Shown in pieces: positions 51,170 to 59,449 of a stretch of 64,000 nt of DNA. Made by a program: the position numbers and the translations under genes. Under the pieces are notes generated by a model that made no database searches, was not told the origin of the DNA, and worked only from the letters and a program-made list of their open reading frames with translations. Position 1 is the first letter of the stretch, and every line of letters starts with the position of its first letter. The stretch is from an uncultured Oscillospiraceae bacterium (lineage in GTDB: Bacteria; Bacillota; Clostridia; Oscillospirales; Oscillospiraceae). The stretch covers positions 69,737 to 133,736 of the forward strand of contig CAKTTB010000005.1 in NCBI GenBank assembly GCA_934613505.1. Reading direction: 5' to 3'.

Positions 51170-52360
51170 TCAGAACAGGTTCTTTTCGGTTTCCTTGTCG
51201 AAGAAATGCATGAGATCCGGGCGGAAGCTGTACTTGACCTTCTTGTGGCTGCCATGGACAGCGTTGAGGTCAATGTCCGTCGTGGAGACGACGATGACGA
51301 CGTCCTTGCCGTTGGAGTTGACATGCAGATGCAGCTCGCTGCCCATCAGCTCGGAGACGTCGACCTCGGCGTCGATGCCGTCGTCCGCGAGGTGGATGTG
51401 GACCGGGCGCACGCCGACGGTGATCTCGCTCGGGATATGCTCCATCTTGGAGAGCGCTTCCTGCTTGTCCGCGGGCAGCTCAAAGTCATGGCCCTGCACC
51501 GTCGCGACGTACTTGCCGCCGCGCTTGGAAAGCGCCGCGTCAAAGAAGTTCATCTGCGGCGTGCCGATGAAGCCGGCGACGAAGAGGTTGGCCGGGTGGT
51601 TGAAGACCTCCTGCGGGGTGCCGATCTGCTGGATGAAGCCGTCGCGCATGATGACGATGCGGTCGCCCAGCGTCATAGCCTCGACCTGGTCGTGGGTGAC
51701 ATAGATGAAGGTGGTGTCGATCTTCTCACGCAGCTTGATGATCTCCGCGCGCATCTGGTTGCGGAGCTTGGCGTCGAGGTTGGAGAGCGGCTCGTCCATC
51801 AGGAAGACCTTCGGTTTGCGCACGATGGCGCGGCCGATGGCGACACGCTGCCGCTGGCCGCCGGACAGCGCCTTGGGCTTGCGGTTGAGATACTGGGTGA
51901 TATCAAGGATCTCGGCGGCTTCACGGACCTTGCGGTCGATCTCCGCCTTCGGGGTCTTCTTCAGCTTCAGCGAGAAGGCCATATTATCATAGACCGTCAT
52001 GTGGGGATACAGAGCATAGTTCTGGAAGACCATGGCGATATCGCGATCCTTCGGCGCGACGTCGTTCATGAGCTTCCCGTCGATGTACAGCTCGCCCTCG
52101 GAGATTTCTTCGAGACCTGCGACCATGCGCAGCGTGGTGGATTTGCCGCAGCCGGACGGGCCGACCAGAACGATAAATTCCTTGTCCGCGATGTCAAGGT
52201 TGAACTCCTGTACGGCGACGACGCCCTTGTCGGTAATCTGAAGGTTGACCTTCTTCTCCTCCGCAGGCTCCTCGCCCTTTTTCTTTTTGCTCTTCTTTTT
52301 TTCCTCTCCGCTGATGAACGGATAGATCTTTTTGACGTTTACCAGTTTTACTTCTGCCAT
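51170..52360 (-). CDS. Carbohydrate ABC transporter ATPase, MsmX/UgpC-like, with a lysine-rich insertion
   Basis: 396 aa ATPase for CUT1 sugar importers. Walker [10 protein letters not shown], signature [13 protein letters not shown], Walker [13 protein letters not shown], and a C-terminal TOBE regulatory domain ([17 protein letters not shown]). Between the first strand ([12 protein letters not shown]) and the next ([11 protein letters not shown]) there is a charged insertion of about 35 residues with [20 protein letters not shown], absent in usual MsmX/MalK. No permease is adjacent, as is common for an MsmX-type ATPase shared by several importers. The start has only a weak ribosome site and a leader of about 180 bases. 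Confidence 0.9.
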   Translation of the reverse strand: MAEVKLVNVKKIYPFISGEEKKKSKKKKGEEPAEEKKVNLQITDKGVVAVQEFNLDIADKEFIVLVGPSGCGKSTTLRMVAGLEEISEGELYIDGKLMNDVAPKDRDIAMVFQNYALYPHMTVYDNMAFSLKLKKTPKAEIDRKVREAAEILDITQYLNRKPKALSGGQRQRVAIGRAIVRKPKVFLMDEPLSNLDAKLRNQMRAEIIKLREKIDTTFIYVTHDQVEAMTLGDRIVIMRDGFIQQIGTPQEVFNHPANLFVAGFIGTPQMNFFDAALSKRGGKYVATVQGHDFELPADKQEALSKMEHIPSEITVGVRPVHIHLADDGIDAEVDVSELMGSELHLHVNSNGKDVVIVVSTTDIDLNAVHGSHKKVKYSFRPDLMHFFDKETEKNLF

Positions 52361-52553
52361 AGTGATTCCGACTCTGACTGCGCTGCCTCCGCAAGGCGCA
52401 TTCTCACGACCGCCGGGCTTGGCGGACGCATTACGGCATGTCTCCACAATGCCGCACCGGGAGTCTCCCGGATGGGTGATTCCTCCTTTTTTATTCCCGC
52501 GGCATGCCATAAGTGTGGATTGGCATGCCCCGGCTAAGATACAATATATTATA
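52361..52553 (-). promoter_or_regulatory. Promoter and long untranslated leader of the MsmX-like gene
   Basis: A TATAAT box on the minus strand (52553-52548) implies a leader of about 180 bases. The leader contains the small hairpin GGGAG-A-CTCCC, repeated CATGCC motifs and an internal strong AAGGAGG followed by no ATG at normal spacing. No known riboswitch class is recognised. Confidence 0.4.
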
Positions 52554-52629
52554 CCAGAACGGCGCCGGAATAACACCTGTGATTCCGCCGAATTTCCGCA
52601 CCGAATTTCTACATATCCCACAAACCCCG

Positions 52630-52658
52630 TTTACTTTTCAGCCGGAGGCTGATAAAAT
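52630..52658 (+). promoter_or_regulatory. Promoter of the Nudix-DUF523 pair
   Basis: TTTACT (52630-52635), 17 bases, TAAAAT (52653-52658), then CGGAGG and a TTG start at 52688. Confidence 0.6.
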
Positions 52659-52687
52659 CAGAATATATCCGAACGGAGGTCAAACGC

Positions 52688-53173
52688 TTGAAACAGACCA
52701 CGCTTTGCTATCTGGAGCAGGACGGGAAGTACCTGATGCTCCACCGCGTCAAGAAGGCGCACGACGAAAATCATGACAAATGGATCGGCGTCGGCGGAAA
52801 ATTCGAGGACAGGGAAAGTCCGGAGGACTGCGTGCGCCGCGAGGTGCTTGAAGAGACCGGCCTGACGCTGACAAAATTCCGCTACTGCGGCCTTGTCACG
52901 TTTGTCTCGGACGTCTGGCCGACCGAGTACATGCACCTGTTCCACGCCACAGGCTTTACCGGCGCGCCGAAGGACTGCGACGAGGGAGAGCTGGCCTGGA
53001 TCGACAAGCACCGGCTCGCCGCCCTGCAGCAGTGGGAGGGCGACCGGATCTTTCTGCGGCTGATGGATGAGCACGTGCCGTTTTTCTCTTTGAAGCTCGT
53101 CTACACCGGCGACACGCTCGCCGAAGCCGTATTGAACGGAGAAAGGATGCACAAGCCATGGAAAACATTCTGA
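52688..53173 (+). CDS. Nudix hydrolase, MutT/8-oxo-dGTPase-like
   Basis: 161 aa nucleotide-diphosphate hydrolase. The complete Nudix box spans GGKFEDRESPEDCVRREVLE and ETGL (about 37-60). The start is TTG at 52688 behind CGGAGG; no ATG fits. MutT-type cleaning of oxidised dGTP is the family's common role, but the substrate is not certain. It overlaps the DUF523 gene by 16 bases. Confidence 0.9.
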   Translation: MKQTTLCYLEQDGKYLMLHRVKKAHDENHDKWIGVGGKFEDRESPEDCVRREVLEETGLTLTKFRYCGLVTFVSDVWPTEYMHLFHATGFTGAPKDCDEGELAWIDKHRLAALQQWEGDRIFLRLMDEHVPFFSLKLVYTGDTLAEAVLNGERMHKPWKTF

Positions 53174-53622
53174 TCAGCGCCTGTCTGCTCGGCGCCCAGT
53201 GCCGCTACGACGGCGAATCGAAGCCCCTCATGCAGACGGTCGCGCTCATGGAGCGCTATCACCTCATCCCCATCTGTCCGGAGCAGCTCGGCGGCCTTCC
53301 GACACCGCGCGAGCCGTCGGAGCGTCTGGGCGAAGCCGTCGTCACAAAAGGCGGCGCGGACGTGACCGCGCAGTTTTCCCGCGGCGCCGCGCAGGCGCTG
53401 CATCTGGCACGGCTGTTCGGCTGCAAAAAAGCCATCCTCAAGGCCCGCAGCCCCAGCTGCGGCAGCGGCACGGTCTACGACGGCAGCTTCAGCGGCCGTC
53501 TGACAGACGGCGACGGCGTCACCGCCGCGCTTCTCAAGGCGAACGGGATCACCGTCTATTCCGAGGAAGATCTCGACCAGCTGCTCGCAGAGGAAACGGA
53601 CGCGGAGGCCGGTTTTCTGTAA
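53158..53622 (+). CDS. DUF523 family protein
   Basis: 154 aa, function unknown. Conserved features: ISACLLGAQCRYDG at the N-terminus, ICPEQLGGLPTPREP, and KARSPSCGSGTVYDG, with cysteines that could bind metal. Coupled to the Nudix gene by overlap, so related roles in nucleotide or oxidative-damage handling are possible. Confidence 0.85.
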   Translation: MENILISACLLGAQCRYDGESKPLMQTVALMERYHLIPICPEQLGGLPTPREPSERLGEAVVTKGGADVTAQFSRGAAQALHLARLFGCKKAILKARSPSCGSGTVYDGSFSGRLTDGDGVTAALLKANGITVYSEEDLDQLLAEETDAEAGFL

Positions 53623-53641
53623 GCGATGCAATAAAAAATAG

Positions 53642-53668
53642 TCGCCCGCCGGAGATCCCGGCGGGCGA
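53642..53668. terminator. Terminator between DUF523 and brnQ
   Basis: TCGCCCGCCGG and CCGGCGGGCGA form an 11-bp stem, preceded by an A-run and followed by TCTGAATTTAT, between convergent genes. Confidence 0.82.
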
Positions 53669-53675
53669 TCTGAAT

Positions 53676-55034
53676 TTATGCGGCTTTTTTCTTTTTGGAC
53701 AGATGGATCGCAAGGCCGATAACGAAGCCGATCAGCGCGGGCAGGAGCCAGCCGAGGTTCTTTTCAAACAGCGGCAGGTACCGGTCAGCAAAGGCGATGA
53801 TCGGTTCGAGATGCAGCGAAGCCTGCACGGCGTCGGGCAGCGTCTTCATGAAATCAAAGATGGCCGCGGCCCACGTGCCGATCATGACGGCGATATACAC
53901 CGCGCGGTCATGCTGGAAGTGCTTGCCGATGAACGCGAGCGCAATGAGAGCGATCGCGGGCGGGTAGATGAGCATCAGGACGGGGATGGAATACTCGATG
54001 ATCGCGCTCAGGCCGACGTTGGAGACCGCAAAGGAGAAAAGCGTGAACAGAACGGCCCAGACCGGATAGGAGATCTTGCCGTGGGTCATCTTGACGAACG
54101 TCTCCGAGCAGGAGGTCACAAGGCCGATGGAGGTCTTGAGGCAGGCGAAGGTGATCGTGATGGCGAGGATGATCTGGCCGACGCCGCCGAAGTAGTGGCC
54201 GGCGATCTGCGTCAGGGCGATACCGCCGTTGTCCGAGGTCTCGAACAGGCCGCGGGACTGCGTCCCCATCAGGATGGTGACGACGTAGATGACCGCCATC
54301 AGGATACCGGTCAGCACGCCGGAGCCAAGCACGTCATAGGCGACCGCATTGTCATCGCTGACGCCCATACGGCGGATGACGTCGATGACGACGATACCGA
54401 ATGCGAGACCTGCGATGGCGTCCATGGTGCCGTAGCCCTCAATGAACGAGGAGAAGAACGCGCCGGTCTTGTAGGCCTCCGCAGGCTCGACCTCGGAAAC
54501 AGAGGTACTCGGATGCGTCAGCGCGGCAATGACGAGGACGGCGAGGAACAGCAGGAAAATGGGGTTGATGATCTTGCCGATCCAGAGCGTGATCTTGCCC
54601 GGACGCAGCGAGAAAAACAGCACGAACGCGAAGAAGATGGCCGAGAAGATCAGAAGCGCCAGCCATTCCTTCGAGCCGTCTCCCAGCATGGGCGTCACGC
54701 CCGTGGTGAACGACACGGTCGCGCAGCGCGGGATGGCGAACAGCGGGCCGATCGTCAGGTACAGAAGGCAGGTAAAGAAAATGCCGTAGCCCTTGCCAAC
54801 CTTGCTGGAGAGTGCCTGCAGGCCGTCGGAGTGGGTAATGCCGATGGCGGCGACGCCGAAGATGGGGATGCCGACGGCGGTGATGATAAAGCCGACGATC
54901 GCGGGCCAGACATTACTGCCGGCCATCTGGCCGAGGTGGACCGGGAAGATCAGGTTGCCGGCGCCGAAAAACATGCCGAACAGCGTGCCGGCGACAAGCA
55001 GCTTCTGCTTGAAGGTCAGTTTCTTTATGGTCAT
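53676..55034 (-). CDS. brnQ: Branched-chain amino acid transporter (LIVCS family)
   Basis: 452 aa with about 12 membrane segments; sodium-coupled uptake of Leu, Ile and Val. The N-terminus KLLVAGTLFGMFFGAGNLIFP is the LIVCS signature, and FTTGVTPML and GYGTMDAIAGLAFG are also typical. Divergent from a LysR gene that probably controls it. Confidence 0.93.
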   Translation of the reverse strand: MTIKKLTFKQKLLVAGTLFGMFFGAGNLIFPVHLGQMAGSNVWPAIVGFIITAVGIPIFGVAAIGITHSDGLQALSSKVGKGYGIFFTCLLYLTIGPLFAIPRCATVSFTTGVTPMLGDGSKEWLALLIFSAIFFAFVLFFSLRPGKITLWIGKIINPIFLLFLAVLVIAALTHPSTSVSEVEPAEAYKTGAFFSSFIEGYGTMDAIAGLAFGIVVIDVIRRMGVSDDNAVAYDVLGSGVLTGILMAVIYVVTILMGTQSRGLFETSDNGGIALTQIAGHYFGGVGQIILAITITFACLKTSIGLVTSCSETFVKMTHGKISYPVWAVLFTLFSFAVSNVGLSAIIEYSIPVLMLIYPPAIALIALAFIGKHFQHDRAVYIAVMIGTWAAAIFDFMKTLPDAVQASLHLEPIIAFADRYLPLFEKNLGWLLPALIGFVIGLAIHLSKKKKAA

Positions 55035-55124
55035 GGAACATTCTCTCCTTCCGGAAACGTCAGGCCGATCGGCGCGGCGTTCCGTCTTTTCTTTCTCTCA
55101 TGGGACTAATTGTAAACGCGGGGC

Positions 55125-55173
55125 TTGCAAAAGTGAAACGCGCGATTATAATAGTTATATGACAATTCGTCAT
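55125..55173 (+). promoter_or_regulatory. LysR gene promoter and overlapping dyad
   Basis: TTGCAA (55125-55130), 16 bases, TATAAT (55147-55152). The dyad ATGAC-AATTC-GTCAT (55159-55173) lies over the start site, a likely autoregulatory LysR box, in the 161-base gap to brnQ. Confidence 0.62.
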
Positions 55174-55195
55174 ACCCACGGAAGGAGCCTGCGGC

Positions 55196-56095
55196 ATGGA
55201 CAGTAAAAAGCTTGAGATCTTAATAACGGCCGTCGACCTCGGCAGCTTTTCCAAGGCGGCGGAGGTCGTCGGCTATACGCAGTCCGGGCTGACGCATCTG
55301 GTGGACAGTCTGGAACGTGAGATCGGCCTGACGCTCGTGCAGCGCGACCACAGCGGCATCTCGCTCACCAAGGAGGGCGAAGCGCTGATGCCGGTCATCC
55401 GGGAGTTTCTGCGCGCGAACGCGAAGCTGGAAAACCAGATCGCCGCAATCACGGAAAACCAGACCCAGACCATCCGCATCGCTGCCTACGCGAGCCTTGC
55501 GATGCACTGGATGCCGGAGATCCTGTACCGCTTCCGCCGCGTGTGTCCGGAGGTGACCGTCGATCTGCGCATGGTCGACCATGCGCTCGAGCCGTTTGAG
55601 CTGCTTGAGAAGTGGCAGACGGACGTCATTTTTGCGGCAAAGCAGAGCGGCTTTGTCTGCGACTGGACACCGCTTTACAGTGACCGGATGTACGCGATCC
55701 TCCCGGCGGATTATCCGACGGACGGCCGCGGCGAGTTCCCGATTGAGGCCTACGGCGGAAAGGAGTTCCTGATGCCCTACGGCCGGTTCGATATCGATGT
55801 CCGTGCCGCGTTTGACAAATATGGCGTAAAGCCGGTCATCCGTCCCTGCCATGTCGACGACGAGACGGTCATCCGTATGGTCGGCAAGGGGCTTGGACTT
55901 TCCATGATGGCGGAGCTGATGCTCCGCGGACAGACGCCCGGCGTGCAGATCCTGCCCGTCAGCCCGTACACGAGCCGCGAGATCGGCATGGGTATGCACA
56001 CGCGCGAGCAGATGCCGGCCGGCATTCTCCGCCTGCGCGAATGCGTGCTGGAGTTTATCGGCGAGCGGAAGACCGGGCTGCCATGGGAGCGGTAG
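55196..56095 (+). CDS. LysR-family transcriptional regulator (divergent from brnQ)
   Basis: 299 aa. Helix-turn-helix LGSFSKAAEVVGYTQSGLTH (15-34); LysR substrate domain from about 90 onward. GAAGGAG precedes the ATG. The position suggests control of brnQ in response to an amino acid or metabolite. Confidence 0.92.
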   Translation: MDSKKLEILITAVDLGSFSKAAEVVGYTQSGLTHLVDSLEREIGLTLVQRDHSGISLTKEGEALMPVIREFLRANAKLENQIAAITENQTQTIRIAAYASLAMHWMPEILYRFRRVCPEVTVDLRMVDHALEPFELLEKWQTDVIFAAKQSGFVCDWTPLYSDRMYAILPADYPTDGRGEFPIEAYGGKEFLMPYGRFDIDVRAAFDKYGVKPVIRPCHVDDETVIRMVGKGLGLSMMAELMLRGQTPGVQILPVSPYTSREIGMGMHTREQMPAGILRLRECVLEFIGERKTGLPWER

Positions 56096-56211
56096 ACAGC
56101 CGGGACGCGCCGAATTATGATTGACGCTGTGCGGAGTTTGGACTATACTGTTTGCTGGCGGGCCGCTTCGGCCGGCACAGGGATGATTTTTTATAATGGA
56201 GTGTAGTAAGT

Positions 56212-56436
56212 ATGGAATTATATGAAGAACTGGACCTGCAGGACTGCCCGATCTGCCGCGGAACGGGTGTTCTGGAGGAGGAAAACGGCTGGTGCTGCTA
56301 TATCGCCTGCATGGACTGCGGCGCGCACACGGTCAACGTGGAATTTAAGACGCCGGCCGAGCGCCTCGACGCCGCCCAGCGCGCAGCAAGGCTCTGGAAC
56401 ATCGGCAAGGTGCTGACGGATACGCCGAACGACTGA
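56212..56436 (+). CDS. Small zinc-ribbon protein, Lar (restriction alleviation)-like
   Basis: 74 aa. Two Cys pairs (CPICRG at 12-17 and CMDCG near 33-37) and the closing AAQRAARLWNIGK match the layout of Lar-type zinc ribbons (CPFCGG ... C-x2-C ... A-x-xxWN). Lar proteins counter type I restriction in some phages, but stand-alone chromosomal homologues have no proven role. No restriction or phage genes are near. Confidence 0.68.
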   Translation: MELYEELDLQDCPICRGTGVLEEENGWCCYIACMDCGAHTVNVEFKTPAERLDAAQRAARLWNIGKVLTDTPND

Positions 56437-56621
56437 AGATGGCAAGCGCCCCGGAAGCGGATGCTGAAGTGGCGTTTTCTGTCTGCCAAAAGATCCGTTT
56501 CCTTCGAAGCCACACAAAATAAGCACTGCACCTGGAAAGGCTGCGAGTTTGCTGAGAAATTCCATAAAATCGGTATTTTCTGCCGCCCATTTTGGTTGTT
56601 GAGAGAACGGAAGAAATTCAG

Positions 56622-56639
56622 GGTGACCCGTACGGGAAT
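56622..56639 (+). repeat. Duplicate of the tRNA-Glu 3' end
   Basis: The 18-mer at 56622-56639 is identical to 56932-56949, the 3' end of the tRNA-Glu gene including part of its T arm. The 494-base stretch 56437-56930 shows no convincing gene. It contains this fragment and many short inverted repeats (for example around 56700-56735, 56790-56830 and 56859-56873). Confidence 0.6.
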
Positions 56640-56894
56640 ACTCCGCCAGCTGCGCTGGCTCCGTGTCGCCTCGACAATTGTTTTGACCACAGGTCAAAAC
56701 CAGCGGTATATATACCGCTGCCATGCTTACGCATGGAATTGCCGGGCGGTACTCCGGCGGCGCTGCCGCCTCCGTGCCACTGCGCATTTTCTTTTGGCTG
56801 CACCAAAAGCTGCGATGCTTCGCATCGCGGCCATCTGGCGATGGCAAGATGCTTGTGGTCGAACCCGATGGGTTCGTTCCATGTACGGGGCGCG

Positions 56895-56931
56895 AAAAAA
56901 TCCAGACATCATAAAGATGTCTGGATTTTTT
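56895..56931 (-). terminator. Terminator of the Met-Glu tRNA transcript
   Basis: AAAAAATCCAGACATC pairs with its complement (56895-56910 with 56916-56931) around 5 bases; on the minus strand it follows the tRNA-Glu CCA directly. Confidence 0.9.
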
Positions 56932-57005
56932 GGTGACCCGTACGGGAATCGAACCCATATTACCGCCGTGAAAGGGCGGTGTCTTAACCTTTTGACCAAC
57001 GGGCC
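56931..57005 (-). tRNA. tRNA-Glu (anticodon TTC)
   Basis: 75 bases with encoded CCA. The acceptor GGCCCGT pairs with ACGGGTC, the anticodon loop is CTTTCAC, and the T arm is GGGTTCGATTCCC. It abuts tRNA-Met with no spacer. Confidence 0.96.
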
Positions 57006-57081
57006 TGGTAGCGGCAATCTGACTCGAACAGATGACACTCCGGGTATGAACCGAATGCTCTACCAACTGAGCTATGCCGCC
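57006..57081 (-). tRNA. tRNA-Met (anticodon CAT)
   Basis: 76 bases with encoded CCA. The acceptor is GGCGGCA with TGCCGCT, the anticodon loop is TTCATAC and the T loop is TTCGAGT. The G1-U72 pair differs from initiator tRNA, so an elongator Met is likely. A CAT anticodon can also be tRNA-Ile2 after lysidine modification; no clear sign decides this. Confidence 0.92.
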
Positions 57082-57117
57082 ATAGCTGTTGCGTGCCGTA
57101 TCTCACGGGCACGATGT

Positions 57118-57146
57118 ATTATAAGAGATTCCGGCGATTTTGTCAA
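57118..57146 (-). promoter_or_regulatory. Consensus promoter of the Met-Glu tRNA transcript
   Basis: TTGACA (57146-57141), 17 bases, TATAAT (57123-57118): both boxes perfect, as expected for stable RNA genes. Confidence 0.92.
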
Positions 57147-57217
57147 CCGGATTCTGAAATTTTTTCCGAAAAAATTTCTGTATTGCCTCCCCTGCCCGCA
57201 CATACTAGCTGCAGGTG

Positions 57218-57628
57218 ATGAAAATGGACGGGTTGCACTTCTTTTTGATCCTGCTCGCTGGCGGGACGGTCTATGTGGTGCTGGAATATCTTTACCGCGG
57301 ACGCTCACACTGGAGCATGTTTCTGGACGCGGGGCTATGTACGGTACTGATCGGCATGCTCAACGAATGGGCCGAGGGGACGCCGCTCGTTGCGCAGATG
57401 CTGCTCGGCGCATGCGTCATTACGGGGTCCGAGCTGCTCTTCGGCGCGATCTTCAACCGCACGTACGCCGTATGGGACTACCGCGGGCTTCGGCACAATT
57501 ACCGGGGACAGATCTGCCCGCAGTTTTTCTGCTGCTGGCTCTTCGTTGCGCTTCTGGCCGTATTTCTGGACGACGGCGTCCGGTATGTGTCCTTTGGCGA
57601 GGCGCTGCCGCGCTATACGTTATTCTAA
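57218..57628 (+). CDS. Small membrane protein, CmpB-like (putative ABC-transporter type IV family)
   Basis: 136 aa with four hydrophobic segments. ELLFGAIFNRTYAVWDY and NYRGQICPQFFCCW resemble the PF06541 family also seen at 42938. Possible starts are GTG 57215, ATG 57218 or ATG 57224; the ribosome site is weak (CAGGTG). The 3' end overlaps the convergent mtaB end by 9 bases. Function unknown. Confidence 0.7.
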   Translation: MKMDGLHFFLILLAGGTVYVVLEYLYRGRSHWSMFLDAGLCTVLIGMLNEWAEGTPLVAQMLLGACVITGSELLFGAIFNRTYAVWDYRGLRHNYRGQICPQFFCCWLFVALLAVFLDDGVRYVSFGEALPRYTLF

Positions 57629-58906
57629 TTCGCCCAGCACGCCGCCCCGGTACAGCTCCCGGATGCGGACAGGCCTGACCTCGTTGTGAAGCTTCTCTCC
57701 CCTGGCATAGACCTTGACATAGTTCATGGCGTGACCGGTGAACAGGCCGTCCTCCTCCTGCTCAAAGAGGACCTGCTGCACCGTGCCGCACATGGCCTCG
57801 TGGTACTTCGCCTCAAGCTCGGCCGCGACGGAGGCCGCCTCGGCTGCGCGCCGCTCCTTGACGGCGTTCGGGATCTGATCCGGCATCGCGGCGGCAGGCG
57901 TCCCCTTGCGGCGGGAATACGGGAAGATGTGGAACATGGACAATCCGCACGTCCGGACAAAGTCCAGAGACTGCCGGAACTCCTCCTCCGTCTCGCCCGG
58001 GAAACCGACAATGAGGTCGGTCGTCACGGCGCAGCCGGGGAAATACTGCCGCAGCAGGCGCACGCTCTCGCGGTAGCGCGCGGTGTCGTATTTCCGGTGC
58101 ATGCGGGCAAGCACCGTGTCGCAGCCGGACTGCAGGCTCAGGTGGAACTGCGGGCAGAGATTCCCGAAGCCGGAAAGCGTCCGGCAGAAGGCTTCATCGA
58201 TCGTGCGCGGCTCCAGAGAGCCGAGACGGATGCGCACGTCCGGCGCAGCGGCGCAGATGGCCGCAAGCAGCTGCCGCAGGCAGCTGCCGTCCTTCCACTC
58301 CCAGCCCCAGGAGGAGATCTCAATGCCGTTGATGACGATCTCGCGGTAGCCCTCGGCCGCGAGATTTTTTGTCTGCTCCACGGCGGCGGCGAGCGGCATG
58401 GAGCGCACGCGGCCCCGGGCATAGGGTATGATGCAGTAGGTGCAGAAATTGTTGCACCCGTCCTCGACCTTCAGAAGTGCGCGCGTCCGCGCGGCAAGAC
58501 CGCCCGCAGGCAGGATCTCAAAGCTGCGCGGCGCGGCGGCATCCCCGACGCTCTCCCATTTCTGCTTCGTCTCAACGGCGCGGATCATATGCTGCACAAA
58601 GGCCTCGCGCCCGTCCGTGCCGATCAGCACGTCGACGTCCAGCTTGCGGATCTCGTCCGGGCTGCTCTGGGCGTAGCAGCCGCACACACCCACGACGGCG
58701 GACGGATTGAGCTTGCGCACGCGGCGGATGGCATTGCGCGATTTTTTGTCGGAAACGGCCGTCACGGTGCAGGTATTGATGATGTATCCATCGCAGATCT
58801 CATCGAAGGAGCCGAGCGTATGACCGCTCTGGACGAGCAGCTGCTCCATGGCCTGCGTCTCATATTGATTGACCTTGCAGCCGAGTGTATAACATGCAAA
58901 TTTCAT
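57620..58906 (-). CDS. mtaB: tRNA (N6-L-threonylcarbamoyladenosine(37)-C2)-methylthiotransferase MtaB
   Basis: Adds a methylthio group to t6A37 in ANN-decoding tRNAs; 428 aa. N-terminal MTTase domain (CYTLGCKVNQYETQAM, NTCTVT, CGCYAQ) supplies three cluster cysteines; the radical SAM motif is CNNFCTYCIIPYARG; VINGIEISSWG follows, and a TRAM domain ends the protein. The start at 58906 is used because MKFACYTLGCK is the family opening. Confidence 0.93.
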   Translation of the reverse strand: MKFACYTLGCKVNQYETQAMEQLLVQSGHTLGSFDEICDGYIINTCTVTAVSDKKSRNAIRRVRKLNPSAVVGVCGCYAQSSPDEIRKLDVDVLIGTDGREAFVQHMIRAVETKQKWESVGDAAAPRSFEILPAGGLAARTRALLKVEDGCNNFCTYCIIPYARGRVRSMPLAAAVEQTKNLAAEGYREIVINGIEISSWGWEWKDGSCLRQLLAAICAAAPDVRIRLGSLEPRTIDEAFCRTLSGFGNLCPQFHLSLQSGCDTVLARMHRKYDTARYRESVRLLRQYFPGCAVTTDLIVGFPGETEEEFRQSLDFVRTCGLSMFHIFPYSRRKGTPAAAMPDQIPNAVKERRAAEAASVAAELEAKYHEAMCGTVQQVLFEQEEDGLFTGHAMNYVKVYARGEKLHNEVRPVRIRELYRGGVLGELE

Positions 58907-59139
58907 AGGTAAAACCACCAAAAGTATCGATTATGCACAAAATAGGTTTGTGTTTTTTGTGAATAGTATAACGTATCATTTTCGATTATACTTAATAAAA
59001 ACAATGTTAATAATTAGGATTTTGTCTGCCTTTTTGCAGAACGGTCTTATGTTCCGCGCCGCGCGCGGACGGGCGATCTTGCAACTTTATTATACCTGAT
59101 ATCAGCCGGGTTGTACAGCCCATTGCAGGAGGATTTTCC

Positions 59140-59385
59140 ATGAGAGAGTTTACTGTCATGTTCCATTCCGTAAATGAGATCGCGCAGTTTGCCACCATCG
59201 CGAACCGGCAGCCGTTCGCGGTCCATTTCAACTACAAAAACTCCCGGCTGGACGCCAAATCGCTCCTGAGCCTCTGCGCTCTCCCGCTCGGCACGCCGGT
59301 CACGGTCGTCCTCCCGAATACTTCCGCCTGTGAGCGGTTTCTGCAGGACGTCGACGCCTTCCGCTGCGACCCGGCGGCAGAGTAA
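59140..59385 (+). CDS. HPr-like protein lacking the phosphorylated histidine
   Basis: 81 aa, HPr fold by pattern: FTVMFHSVNEIAQFATIANR for the first strand and helix, and LDAKSLLSLCALPLGTPVTV matching the DAKS(I/L)LG segment with the Ser46-like serine. HPr's His15 (normally in HARPA) is missing; the region reads VNEIAQF. It therefore cannot relay PTS phosphate in the usual way but could be serine-phosphorylated and regulatory, as Crh is. The 233-base A/T-rich gap before it shows no other gene. AGGAGG precedes the ATG. Confidence 0.8.
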   Translation: MREFTVMFHSVNEIAQFATIANRQPFAVHFNYKNSRLDAKSLLSLCALPLGTPVTVVLPNTSACERFLQDVDAFRCDPAAE

Positions 59386-59400
59386 ATCAGTGATATTGCG

Positions 59401-59449
59401 CCCTTCCGTTTCATACGCTTGTACAAATGAAACGGAAGGGTGATTTTTT
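59401..59449 (+). promoter_or_regulatory. Hairpin that terminates the HPr-like gene and hides the dacF ribosome site
   Basis: CCCTTCCGTTTCAT (59401-59414) pairs exactly with ATGAAACGGAAGGG (59427-59440), followed by TGATTTTTT and then the ATG of dacF at 59450. GGAAGGG, the only ribosome site for dacF, is the 3' end of the stem, and the U-run of the terminator directly abuts the start codon. Confidence 0.8.

Noticed and set aside
56212..56436. Phage or restriction-modification island
   Set aside because: Only one Lar-like zinc ribbon is present; no integrase, methylase, nuclease or phage structural gene is visible nearby.
56218..57678. Long open frames on both strands through the tRNA-Met/Glu region (up to about 400 codons)
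   Set aside because: They run through two complete tRNA genes and a terminator, have no ribosome site and read as low-quality protein. They result from high G+C and few stops.
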